This document shows, in pieces, positions 7,919-16,550 of a DNA stretch of 25,203 nucleotides (its first letter is position 1; every line of letters begins with the position of its first letter). Origin of the DNA: JAIYDQ01 sp034408855 (GTDB lineage: Bacteria > Planctomycetota > Planctomycetia > Pirellulales > Pirellulaceae). Location: assembly GCA_034408855.1 (NCBI GenBank), contig JAWXCK010000145.1, positions 1 through 25,203 of the forward strand, in the 5' to 3' direction. The notes beneath the pieces were generated by a model. It was not told the DNA's origin. It searched no databases and saw nothing but the letters and a program-made list of their open reading frames with translations. Position numbers and translations under genes: made by a program.

Positions 7919-9384
7919 GCTATACTATGAATATGGACCGACGTGAACAACTATTGAATCAAACTCGACGAGCTTTTCTGCAAGATGCAGGGCAGTTCAG
8001 TTTGGGAGCGATCGCGCTTCAAGCCCTTATGCAAGCCGACTCGAATGGCGCTTCTTCCAATGTAGAGAATGCGTTGGCTCCGCGTCTTCCGCCTCAAACG
8101 GCAAAAGCCAAGCGAGTCATCTATCTTCACATGTCAGGTGGTCCGCCGAATCTGGATATTTTTGATTACAAACCGGAGCTGGTAAAACGCAACGGGCAAG
8201 CTTGCCCCGATTCGTTTCTTGAAGGGCGCGAGTTTGCATTTACTACCGGCGTTCCGAAACTGATGGGAACGCCGCGTACTTTTAAGCAGTATGGTAAAGC
8301 CGGGATATGGATGAGCGACGCAGTTCCGAACTTCCATAAAATTGCCGACGAGATCACGTTGGTTCGAGCCATGCATACCGACCAGTTCAATCACGCGCCG
8401 GCTGAGTTGCTTCTGTTTACCGGCCACGCGCGTCAAGGACGTCCCTCGATGGGTTCGTGGGTAACGTATGGCCTCGGTACCGAGAATCAGGATCTGCCGG
8501 GCTTTGTGACTCTGATATCTAGCGGCGTTCAGCCAAGCGGAGGGCAAGGATGTTGGGGAAGCGGTTTTATTCCGTCGGTATATCAAGGTGTCCAGTGCCG
8601 TAGCAAAGGCGATCCAGTTCTCTTTGCAAACGATCCTCCCGGGATGAATCGTGATCTGCGTCGCGTGACCTTGGATGCCATTCGCGATATGAATCAACAT
8701 CAACAAGCCGAACTTAGACACAGCGAAACGAACACTCGCATCGCTCAGTATGAATTAGCATTCAGAATGCAGACGAGTGTTCCTGAAGTCATGGACATTT
8801 CGAAAGAAACACAAGAAACGCTCGACACGTATGGTGCTAAACCAGGTGAAGCGAGTTTCGCGAACAATTGCTTGCTGGCTCGCCGACTAGTCGAGCAAGG
8901 AGTCCGCTTCGTGCATTTGTTTGATTGGGGTTGGGACTTCCATGGCACTGGTCCCAAGGAAGATATCCGCGATGGCCTTACCAATAAGATGGCCGAAACC
9001 GATAAGCCGGTGACAGCATTGATTCTCGATCTCAAACAACGCGGACTTCTAGACAACACGCTCGTTGTCTGGGGTGGCGAGTTTGGTCGCACTCCATTTC
9101 GCGAAGGTCGTACGGCAGCCAGCAACATCCTTGGTCGTGATCACTATCCGGACTGTTTTCCGATCATGATGGCTGGCGGCGGTGTAAAGTCCGGCTTCGA
9201 CTACGGAACGACCGACGAACTTGGCTTTGCGGGCGTCGAAAACAAAGTACACGTTCATGATCTACAAGCGACCATCTTGCATTTGCTTGGTTTTGACCAC
9301 GAACGCCTTACCTACCGGTTTCAAGGACGCGACTATCGGCTGACCGACGTCCACGGGAGCGTGGTGCAAAGTATTTTGGGCTAA
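7909..9384 (+). CDS. DUF1501 exported protein, pair 1
   Basis: This 491-residue DUF1501 protein belongs to the alkaline phosphatase/sulfatase-like superfold and almost always accompanies PSCyt proteins. A twin-arginine signal (TRRAFLQDAG, Arg20-Arg21) with the hydrophobic stretch FSLGAIALQALM suggests Tat export as a folded, perhaps metal-bound protein. Family landmarks in order are YLHMSGGPPNLDIFD, AMHTDQFNHAPAELLLFTG, RPSMGSWVTYGLG, VVWGGEFGRTPF, GRDHYPDCFPIMMAGGG, VHVHDLQATILHLLG and GRDYRLTDVHG, so the protein looks complete. The GTG at 7909 is favoured by AAGGA 5 bases upstream, but the ATGs at 7927 or 7933 are also reasonable. It lies 36 bp after the PSCyt gene, so the two form an operon. 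The enzymatic activity is not known. Confidence 0.9.
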   Translation: MTKSYTMNMDRREQLLNQTRRAFLQDAGQFSLGAIALQALMQADSNGASSNVENALAPRLPPQTAKAKRVIYLHMSGGPPNLDIFDYKPELVKRNGQACPDSFLEGREFAFTTGVPKLMGTPRTFKQYGKAGIWMSDAVPNFHKIADEITLVRAMHTDQFNHAPAELLLFTGHARQGRPSMGSWVTYGLGTENQDLPGFVTLISSGVQPSGGQGCWGSGFIPSVYQGVQCRSKGDPVLFANDPPGMNRDLRRVTLDAIRDMNQHQQAELRHSETNTRIAQYELAFRMQTSVPEVMDISKETQETLDTYGAKPGEASFANNCLLARRLVEQGVRFVHLFDWGWDFHGTGPKEDIRDGLTNKMAETDKPVTALILDLKQRGLLDNTLVVWGGEFGRTPFREGRTAASNILGRDHYPDCFPIMMAGGGVKSGFDYGTTDELGFAGVENKVHVHDLQATILHLLGFDHERLTYRFQGRDYRLTDVHGSVVQSILG

Positions 9385-9414
9385 TCCATCGATCGTTTTT
9401 GAGTTTACCTGCCT

Positions 9415-9443
9415 TTGTCGTGTTTCGCATTGAGCGTTATACT
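9415..9443 (+). promoter_or_regulatory. Sigma70-like promoter of alaS
   Basis: TTGTCG (9415-9420) and TATACT (9438-9443) are separated by exactly 17 bases, matching 4 of 6 and 5 of 6 consensus positions. It lies about 60 bases before the alaS ATG and after the DUF1501 stop, so it should drive alaS-rsmD and possibly purD. Confidence 0.6.
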
Positions 9444-9502
9444 GCTTCGAATCTGAACATTCTCAGACTTATTGCGCTCATCCTCTGATCCCCTGCATCG
9501 AT

Positions 9503-12343
9503 ATGAACACGGACGAACTTCGCGAAAAATATCTCAGTTTCTTTCAATCCAAGGGGCATCATCGCCAGGGAAGTGACGTTTTAGTCCCGACATGGGATCC
9601 GTCGGTACTCTTCACGCCCGCTGGGATGAATCAGTTCAAAGACCATTTTCTTGGAAAAGTGAAGCTCGACTTTACGCGGGCGACGACGTGCCAAAAATGC
9701 CTTCGAACGGGCGATATCGATAACGTCGGACGGACCGCCTATCACCATACGTTTTTTGAAATGCTTGGGAATTTCAGTTTCGGCGACTATTTTAAGAGCG
9801 AGGCTATTCATTGGGCTTGGGAGTTTTTGACCGACAAAAAATGGCTAGCAATCGATCCGGCTCGCCTGACCGTAACGGTATACAAAGACGACGACGAGGC
9901 AGCCGCGATTTGGAACGAAAAAATCGGATTGCCAACCAGTCGAATTTGCCGACTCGAAGAAGATGAAAATTTCTGGCCCGCCAGTGCTCCCAGCCAAGGA
10001 CCTGACGGCGTTTGCGGCCCATGCAGCGAAATCTATTTTCAACTAGAAAATGGCAAGTCGGTCGAAATTTGGAATCTCGTTTTCACGCAATTTAATCGTG
10101 TCGGTAATCCGCCGGACAATTTGCGTCCGCTGCCAAGCAAGAACATCGATACCGGCATGGGATTGGAACGGACTGCCAGCGTCCTCCAAAACAAACCGAG
10201 CAATTTTCATATCGACATTCTCTACCCGATCGTTCAAGCCGCCGCCGAAGTTTGCGGCGTACGCTACGCATACGATAGCGATGCTGGTCGACGATTGCGT
10301 CGTATTACCGATCATGTGCGCGCGTGTTCTTTTGCGATTCACGAAAACGTTTATCCAGGTCCGAAAAAAGCTCGATACGTGATCAAACGACTTCTTCGTC
10401 GTGCGGTCCTCGATGGTCATCAACTGGGACTTCGCGAACCATTTCTGCATCAGCTCGTTCCGATGGTCGCTAAGATGATGTCGGTGCCGTATCCAGAATT
10501 GAGCGATACGGTCGAGCGTGTCTCGCAAGTGATGAAACGAGAAGAATCCGATTTCTTTGCGACGATCGATGGCGGGCTCGAGCGCATTCATCGCTTGTTT
10601 GACGAGATGGATTCGAGCGGTCGAGTTATGGTAGATGGCCGCGAGGCTGCAAACCTCTATCAGACGTTTGGCGTTCCGCCGGAATTGCTACAAGCGATCG
10701 CAGCCGAGCGCGAATTGACATTCGACTGGGATGGTTACCGCCAAGCCATGACGGAACACGAAGAGGTCAGCGGTGCCGACCAAAAAGAACTTTTCAAAAC
10801 AGGTCCGATCGAAACGCTCAAGGAAGCTGTTCTTAGATCCGATTTTCTCGGCTACGATTCGACGACTTCGGATGTCAGGATCAAAGGGATCATCGTTGGT
10901 CCGCCGAAGTCCGATAATCTTGTCAGTTCGCTCAAAGCTGATGAGCACCCCGATGCGATGGTGCGTGTCGTACTCGATCAAACGCCGTTTTATGGCGAGA
11001 GCGGTGGTCAAGTTGGCGACAAAGGAACCATCCAAGGCGAAGGCTTTGTTTTTGATGTTACCGATACGCAACGTTCTGGTGACCTCGTCGTTCACTACGG
11101 TCATTTAAAGTCTGGTGAAATCCGTCAAGGAGCAAACGCCAAGGCTATCGTTCATTGCGAAACTCGCGATGCGATTCGACGAGCCCATTCGGCGACCCAT
11201 ATTTTGCATCATGCACTGCAAACGACTTTGGGCGCACACGCACAACAGCAAGGGAGCAAAGTCGACGGCGACTGGTTACGATTTGACTTCAGCAATCAAG
11301 AATCGCTTACCGATGAACAACTGCGTCAAATCGAATCGATCTCGAACACTCGAGTTGCCCAAGCCGATTCGATTGCTTGGAAGCTTGTTCCGCTAGCCGA
11401 AGCAAGAAAAGAAGGGGCCATGATGCTCTTCGGCGAAAAATATCCCGACCCCGTACGCATGGTGAGTATGGGCAATTTCTCCTGCGAATTGTGCGGCGGA
11501 ATCCATCTCGACAATACCCAAGGAGTCGGCTCGATCGAGATCTTGAGCGAAGAAAGTGTTTCGGCCGGAACTCGGCGAATCACCGCCCTTACCGGGCCGC
11601 GGGCCGCCTCTCAACGAACGCTCATCGAGAAAATGGCGAACGAATCGTGTGCGATTCTCGGCTGTTCCGTCGATCAACTTGCCGAGACGGCGAACGAATT
11701 GATGCTGGCTTTACGGAAGCTTAAAAAACTGACCGCTGGAACGGGCAACGACGCTCCACCGGCAAAAGTCGGAGCAGGCCAATCGAAGAGCAAAACAGCC
11801 GCAACAAAAGCCGACTACCTTTCGGTTCGCGCAGCGCTCCGCCAGACCGCTCGGATCATCAATGTTTCCACCGACGAAGTGGCGACGCGATTAACGAGCA
11901 TGTTAGCCGATCAAGATTCGCTGCATCGACAGTTATCGCAACTCAGTTCGAGCGGTTCGATCACCATCGAAGATCTACTTGCCAAATCAGAGATCGTCGA
12001 TGGCGTGCGTTTGATTGTTGTAGAAACACCGGGTGCTAATTCCGGTTTGATGCGACAGTGGATCGACCAACTGAGAAAAAGTGCCGGTGAACCCGTCGCA
12101 GTATTATTGGGTGGTCACTCCGACGATGACAAGGTGACTTTGATCGCTGGTTTGAGCCAAGTGTTGGTAGATCGAAAGTTGAGTGCCGGAAAATGGATCG
12201 GGCCTGTTGCAGAAGTCGTTGGCGGCGGAGGCGGTGGCAAAGCTGATCTCGCACAAGCTGGCGGAAAGAATCCAGCCAAGCTTCCCGAAGCGATGGCGAA
12301 GGCCAAACAAGTTTGGCGCGAGATGGTCGGTAAGTCGACGTGA
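9503..12343 (+). CDS. alaS: Alanyl-tRNA synthetase
   Basis: AlaRS charges tRNA-Ala with alanine in the cytosol and clears mischarged Ser or Gly. The N-terminal class II catalytic domain is clear from residue 1 (ELREKYLSFFQSKGH, FTPAGMNQFKDHFLG, YHHTFFEMLGNFSFGDYFK, NIDTGMGLER). The editing domain has GESGGQVGDKG, the zinc residues HSATHILHH near 565, and the CELCGGIHLDNT motif near 660. The C-terminal C-Ala domain ends with the Gly-rich GGGGGGKADLAQAGG. At 946 residues it is longer than the common ~875. Part of the excess is a low-complexity Ala/Lys/Gly/Ser linker around residues 745-770, between the editing domain and C-Ala. It starts at the ATG at 9503 and overlaps rsmD by 4 bp. Confidence 0.97.
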   Translation: MNTDELREKYLSFFQSKGHHRQGSDVLVPTWDPSVLFTPAGMNQFKDHFLGKVKLDFTRATTCQKCLRTGDIDNVGRTAYHHTFFEMLGNFSFGDYFKSEAIHWAWEFLTDKKWLAIDPARLTVTVYKDDDEAAAIWNEKIGLPTSRICRLEEDENFWPASAPSQGPDGVCGPCSEIYFQLENGKSVEIWNLVFTQFNRVGNPPDNLRPLPSKNIDTGMGLERTASVLQNKPSNFHIDILYPIVQAAAEVCGVRYAYDSDAGRRLRRITDHVRACSFAIHENVYPGPKKARYVIKRLLRRAVLDGHQLGLREPFLHQLVPMVAKMMSVPYPELSDTVERVSQVMKREESDFFATIDGGLERIHRLFDEMDSSGRVMVDGREAANLYQTFGVPPELLQAIAAERELTFDWDGYRQAMTEHEEVSGADQKELFKTGPIETLKEAVLRSDFLGYDSTTSDVRIKGIIVGPPKSDNLVSSLKADEHPDAMVRVVLDQTPFYGESGGQVGDKGTIQGEGFVFDVTDTQRSGDLVVHYGHLKSGEIRQGANAKAIVHCETRDAIRRAHSATHILHHALQTTLGAHAQQQGSKVDGDWLRFDFSNQESLTDEQLRQIESISNTRVAQADSIAWKLVPLAEARKEGAMMLFGEKYPDPVRMVSMGNFSCELCGGIHLDNTQGVGSIEILSEESVSAGTRRITALTGPRAASQRTLIEKMANESCAILGCSVDQLAETANELMLALRKLKKLTAGTGNDAPPAKVGAGQSKSKTAATKADYLSVRAALRQTARIINVSTDEVATRLTSMLADQDSLHRQLSQLSSSGSITIEDLLAKSEIVDGVRLIVVETPGANSGLMRQWIDQLRKSAGEPVAVLLGGHSDDDKVTLIAGLSQVLVDRKLSAGKWIGPVAEVVGGGGGGKADLAQAGGKNPAKLPEAMAKAKQVWREMVGKST

Positions 12344-12987
12344 AACGCCCCAAGCCCAAATCGAATGCCGGTGATTCCGCAAGTGAAATAGGTCGCTTAC
12401 GTATCATCGCCGGATCGTTGCGATCGCGCATCATCGAATTTTCAACCGATCCGCGAACCAGACCGATGAAGGATCGGACTCGCGAAGCGGTCTTCAATTT
12501 GCTCGGTGGAAAGATCGAAGGCTACGTTGCCTTCGATCTTTTTGCTGGCTCGGGGATTTTAGCGATAGAAGGACTTTCCCGCGGTGCAGCCTATTCGGTT
12601 GCCATCGAATTGCTGCCCCGAGCAGCTCGAGAGATTACGCTCAACGCAAAACGCCTCGGCGTGGATAATCGGATTTGCGTTTTCGCTTCCGATACGTTCG
12701 ATTGGATGGAAAATCTGCGAGACCATATCGAACAGCTCAGCGGTCGATTCGGAACGGATGCGAATGCACCGTGGTGCGTATTTGTCTGCCCTCCTTATAA
12801 ATTGTGGGAAACGCACACTGAACCGCTTCGAAAACTGCTCGCCGATTGTGTTGCCGCTGCGCCCGACAAATCATTATTTGCCGTCGAGCTCGATGAATCG
12901 ACGCCTCTTGAGATGCTTCCTGAATCCCTTCAATGGCAGACAAGAACGTATCGACCGGCCATGATGGCCATCGGCGAAAAAGCCTAA
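12340..12987 (+). CDS. rsmD: 16S rRNA (guanine-966-N2)-methyltransferase RsmD
   Basis: This 215-residue SAM-dependent methyltransferase would methylate G966 (E. coli numbering) of 16S rRNA during 30S assembly. Family marks are the N-terminal LRIIAGSLRSRIIEF, RPMKDRTREAVFNLL, and the SAM-binding loop FDLFAGSGILAIEGLSRGA near residues 64-83. The catalytic tetrapeptide, usually D/N-PP-Y/F, reads CPPY near residue 150 (VFVCPPYKLW), so the acidic or amide residue is replaced by Cys. The rest of the fold appears intact. The GTG start at 12340 overlaps the alaS TGA (GTGA), giving translational coupling. The N-terminal ~15 residues are basic and probably disordered. Confidence 0.88.
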   Translation: MKRPKPKSNAGDSASEIGRLRIIAGSLRSRIIEFSTDPRTRPMKDRTREAVFNLLGGKIEGYVAFDLFAGSGILAIEGLSRGAAYSVAIELLPRAAREITLNAKRLGVDNRICVFASDTFDWMENLRDHIEQLSGRFGTDANAPWCVFVCPPYKLWETHTEPLRKLLADCVAAAPDKSLFAVELDESTPLEMLPESLQWQTRTYRPAMMAIGEKA

Positions 12988-13039
12988 AAGCTGTACGACC
13001 ACTCGCGAAAACGTTGGATCGAATCTAAAATCCGACGCC

Positions 13040-14332
13040 ATGCGAGTATTAATAGTTGGAAACGGTGGTCGCGAGCATGCGCTTGCCTGGAAAATTTCTC
13101 AGAGTCCGCGTCTTAAGCAGTTGTGGGTTGCTCCCGGTAACGCTGGTACTGCCTTGGAAAGTACCAACATTTCGATTGCGGCCGAAGATATTGCCGGAAT
13201 CGTCGGATTTGCCAAGAAAGAGAAGGTCGATCTCGTCGTCGTAGGACCAGAAGCTCCGCTAACGATGGGATTGGTCGATATCCTGGCAAAGGAAAAAATC
13301 CGGGCCTTTGGCCCCAGTCAAGCGGCAGCTCAGCTTGAAGGCAGCAAGGTTTTTTGCAAACAATTGCTGCGACAAGCCGACGTACCAACCGCTGACTATC
13401 AATCGTTTCGCGACGCCGATAGCGCCATGCGATACATCAAAGCTCGTTTTCCCGGCGACCAAGACAAGGCGCCGATCGTCGTCAAAGCTGATGGTCTTGC
13501 GAGCGGCAAAGGGGTGATTGTTTGTAGCTACCGAGAAGAAGCTCTCGATGCTATCGATCGAATCGGACGCAAGAACGAATTCGGAAAAGCTGGTTCGCAG
13601 ATAGTTATCGAAGAACGGCTTCAAGGCCCAGAAGTCAGCGTGCTAGCGATCACCGATGGCAAAACGCTTTTCACATTGCCTCCTGCTCAAGATCATAAAC
13701 CAGCCTTCGATGGTGATACTGGGCCGAACACAGGCGGCATGGGAGCCTATTGCCCAACTCCGATCGTCGATCAAGAGATGATCGAATCGATCGAAGATCG
13801 AATCATGGTCCATACGATTCATACCATGAAGCGCAATCGCAAGCCGTTCAAAGGCGTCTTGTACGCAGGCTTGATGATCACCGCCACCGGTCCCAAGGTT
13901 CTCGAATTCAATGTACGATTCGGAGATCCAGAATGCCAACCCTTATTGATGAGGCTTAAGAGCGACCTTCTCGATATTCTAGAAGCGACCGTCGATGGTC
14001 GGCTCGACGAACTCGACTCGCCAATCTGGGATCCTCGACCGGCCATCTGCGTTGTCGTCGCAAGCCAAGGATATCCTGGACACTACGAAAAAGGTTGCGA
14101 GATCACGGGGCTCGACGCCGCCAACGCCGTCGAGAACGTTAAGGTCTTTCATGCCGGTACGAAACTGGAAGGGAATCGAGTGTTAACCGACGGCGGACGA
14201 GTCCTGGGCGTGACAGCGCTGGGCGATTCAGTATCAGCAGCCAAGCTCAGCGCCTACACCGCCGTTCAAAAAGTGCGATGGCCAGGCGCATGGTGCCGAA
14301 AAGACATCAGCGACAAAGCGCTGCAATCATAA
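13040..14332 (+). CDS. purD: Phosphoribosylamine-glycine ligase (GAR synthetase)
   Basis: PurD joins phosphoribosylamine and glycine using ATP to give GAR in de novo purine synthesis. The 430-residue length is normal. Motifs in order are VLIVGNGGREHALAWK at the N-terminus, LVVVGPEAPLTMGLVD, the ATP-grasp segment VVKADGLASGKGV near 155, and EFNVRFGDPECQPLL near 290. The C-terminal domain follows with GHYEKG and GGRVLGVTALG. The ATG at 13040 is 52 bp after rsmD, so co-transcription from the alaS promoter is possible. It ends opposite typA, with an inverted repeat between the two. Confidence 0.96.
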   Translation: MRVLIVGNGGREHALAWKISQSPRLKQLWVAPGNAGTALESTNISIAAEDIAGIVGFAKKEKVDLVVVGPEAPLTMGLVDILAKEKIRAFGPSQAAAQLEGSKVFCKQLLRQADVPTADYQSFRDADSAMRYIKARFPGDQDKAPIVVKADGLASGKGVIVCSYREEALDAIDRIGRKNEFGKAGSQIVIEERLQGPEVSVLAITDGKTLFTLPPAQDHKPAFDGDTGPNTGGMGAYCPTPIVDQEMIESIEDRIMVHTIHTMKRNRKPFKGVLYAGLMITATGPKVLEFNVRFGDPECQPLLMRLKSDLLDILEATVDGRLDELDSPIWDPRPAICVVVASQGYPGHYEKGCEITGLDAANAVENVKVFHAGTKLEGNRVLTDGGRVLGVTALGDSVSAAKLSAYTAVQKVRWPGAWCRKDISDKALQS

Positions 14333-14362
14333 CGACAGCGGTGCAAGCTATTCTACAAAATC

Positions 14363-14430
14363 AGCCGGAACGCGTTAGCGTCCGGTTTCCCAGCAATTCG
14401 AGCGAACCGGGTGCTAACGCACTCCGGCTA
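14363..14430. repeat. Imperfect inverted repeat between convergent purD and typA
   Basis: The arms AGCCGGAACGCGTTAGCGT.. (14363-14387) and its counterpart at 14406-14430 pair at 21 of 25 positions around a short loop. The element sits between two converging genes, so it could terminate transcription from both sides or be a REP-like dispersed repeat. No flanking T-runs are evident. Confidence 0.75.
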
Positions 14431-14468
14431 ATGGAAAATTCAGGCTTGCGCTGGACCACTCACATTTA

Positions 14469-16298
14469 TTATCCAACGAGTTGACCGACGTTGGACTTGT
14501 TGAGGCGACGGCGTTCGTTTTCTCGCAAGAACATCTTCCTCAATCGAATGGATGATGGCGTCACCTCAACCAACTCATCGTCCTCGATGTATTCGAGGGC
14601 GGTCTCTAAGAACAGTTGGCGAGGCGGCTTGAGGATGATATTTTCATCGCTGCCAGCGGCCCGGATGTTGGTGAGCTTCTTTTCCTTGGTTGGGTTAACA
14701 ACAAGGTCGTTGTCGCGAGCATTTTCGCCAACAATCATCCCTTCATAAACTTCGTCGCCAGGTCCAACAAAAAGTTCCGAGCGCTCTTGCAGCGCAAAGA
14801 GCGCAAAAGGAATGGCTCGACCTGGAACCATCGAAATCATGACCCCATTTTGTCGGCGTGGCAAATCTGCTTCGAGCGGACGATAGGCGGAGAATCGATG
14901 GTGGATAATGGCGGTACCCTGGGTGGAATTGAGCATTTTTGTTCGCATACCGATCAAGCCACGGGCCGGGATCTCGAATCGCAACAATGTATACTCGCCG
15001 CGCGGTGACATCGCTTCGAGCAATCCGCGTCGATTACCGACGATTTCCATTACCGGTCCCATTTTTTCGGTCGGCACTTCAACACTAAGCGTTTCGAACG
15101 GTTCGTGAAGCTTGCCATCGATCTCTTTGAGTACAACACGCGGTTTGCTTACCGATAATTCAAAGCCTTCACGTCGCATCGTTTCGATCAAAACCGATAG
15201 ATGCAAAACGCCGCGTCCTGCGACCGCGAACGCGTCCGATCCTTCAACCGGACGAACTCGAAGCGCCACGTTCTTTTCGAGTTCTTTTTCGAGTCGCATT
15301 CGCAACTGCCGCGTCGTCACATACTTGCCGTCTTTGCCAGCCAGCGGCGAGCTATTAATACTGAAGACCATTTCGAGTGTCGGTTCGTCGACTCGTAATC
15401 GTGGCAACGGTCGAATTTCTCCGCGTTGGCAAAGGGTATCGCCGATTTCGACATCTTCTAATCCCGTAACCGCGACGATATCACCGGTCGTTCCTTTTTC
15501 GACATCGACTCGCCCAAGTTTGTTAAATGCCTGGAGACCAGCCGCAGACGATGTGACGACGCGATTATTCTCTTTGACCAAGTCGATCTGTTGGTTACGT
15601 GAAATCGTGCCCGCTTGAATGCGTCCGATGGCGATACGCCCAACGTATTCCGACCAATCGAGATTGGTAACGAGCATTTGCAGCGGTGCTTCAACTTCGA
15701 CTTCGGGTCCAGGAATTTTTTCGATCATCATGTCCAAGAGCGGCGTCATGTCCGTTCCGGGAGTCTTCCAATCGTGAGTCGCATACCCTTGCTTTCCCGA
15801 GGTAAAAATCACGTCGAAATGATCCATGTAATGTTCGCCGCCAAGCTCGACCAAAAGCATTAACGCTTCGTCGATAACTTCTTTGCAGCGCGCATCGGGA
15901 CGGTCGATCTTATTGATAACCACGATCGGTTTTACACCGACTTCGAGAGCTTTAGAAAGAACGAACCGCGTTTGCGGCATCGGTCCTTCGGCGGCGTCCA
16001 TGAGAACGAGAGCCCCATCCGCCATGCGCACCACTCGCTCAACTTCGCCTCCAAAATCGGCGTGACCAGGGGTGTCGATTAAGTTGATTTTAATACCCTT
16101 GTATTGCATCGCGATATTCTTAGACAGGATCGTGATCCCGCGTTCGCGCTCTAAATCGTTGCTATCGAGAATGCATGTCTGTTGCAATTCTGAGTCTCGG
16201 AACTGGCCGCTGTGTTTTAGAAGGCAGTCGACCATCGTGGTCTTGCCATGGTCAACGTGAGCAATAATGACAATATTTCGGATGTCTTCGCGGCGCAT
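14469..16298 (-). CDS. typA: Ribosome-associated GTPase TypA/BipA
   Basis: TypA/BipA is an EF-G-like translational GTPase that helps 50S assembly and stress adaptation. Starting at the ATG at 16298 (MRREDIRNIVIIAHVDHGKT) gives 609 residues, the usual family length; a GTG at 16319 would add seven residues. G motifs are AHVDHGKTT (G1), RGITI (switch I), DTPGHADF (G3) and NKIDRPDA (G4). A beta-barrel domain II, EF-G III/V-like domains and the BipA C-terminal region (RGLIGMRTKMLNSTQGTAI) follow. It is transcribed toward purD and is separate from the phosphatase gene upstream. A 6-bp inverted repeat lies in its leader. Confidence 0.96.
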   Translation of the reverse strand: MRREDIRNIVIIAHVDHGKTTMVDCLLKHSGQFRDSELQQTCILDSNDLERERGITILSKNIAMQYKGIKINLIDTPGHADFGGEVERVVRMADGALVLMDAAEGPMPQTRFVLSKALEVGVKPIVVINKIDRPDARCKEVIDEALMLLVELGGEHYMDHFDVIFTSGKQGYATHDWKTPGTDMTPLLDMMIEKIPGPEVEVEAPLQMLVTNLDWSEYVGRIAIGRIQAGTISRNQQIDLVKENNRVVTSSAAGLQAFNKLGRVDVEKGTTGDIVAVTGLEDVEIGDTLCQRGEIRPLPRLRVDEPTLEMVFSINSSPLAGKDGKYVTTRQLRMRLEKELEKNVALRVRPVEGSDAFAVAGRGVLHLSVLIETMRREGFELSVSKPRVVLKEIDGKLHEPFETLSVEVPTEKMGPVMEIVGNRRGLLEAMSPRGEYTLLRFEIPARGLIGMRTKMLNSTQGTAIIHHRFSAYRPLEADLPRRQNGVMISMVPGRAIPFALFALQERSELFVGPGDEVYEGMIVGENARDNDLVVNPTKEKKLTNIRAAGSDENIILKPPRQLFLETALEYIEDDELVEVTPSSIRLRKMFLRENERRRLNKSNVGQLVG

Positions 16299-16336
16299 AA
16301 AAGTTTCTGGTTGGACCACTTCTCAAGTTTGGAATG

Positions 16337-16353
16337 TGTCATTTCGTATGACA
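16337..16353 (-). promoter_or_regulatory. Small inverted repeat in the typA leader
   Basis: TGTCAT and ATGACA flank a 5-base spacer, 38 bases before the typA ATG. It might be a repressor site or a small RNA hairpin. The evidence is only the perfect 6-bp symmetry. Confidence 0.3.
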
Positions 16354-16550
16354 TCGGTGCCTATTGTCGCTGAGAATGGCTTTTTTCAGAAGAGCTTTTC
16401 TTGAGAGATTGTCAGTTGCGAGCTTATTCACCTATGAAAATGCATTGAAAGGCTCGTCGCAATCCAGCAAGGGCGCGTCCTGTCGCTTCAGCCAACGCTA
16501 ACGGTGATTACCCGCCCCAAAGCCGTTTGGCCAGCATTTTCAGGGAAGTT

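Noticed and set aside
8134..8721. 195-residue minus-strand open frame inside the DUF1501 gene
   Set aside because: It is a shadow of a conserved gene, with basic, low-hydrophobic composition and no start context.
15112..15618. 168-residue plus-strand open frame opposite typA
   Set aside because: A Ser/Thr/Arg-rich shadow frame opposite a universally conserved GTPase.
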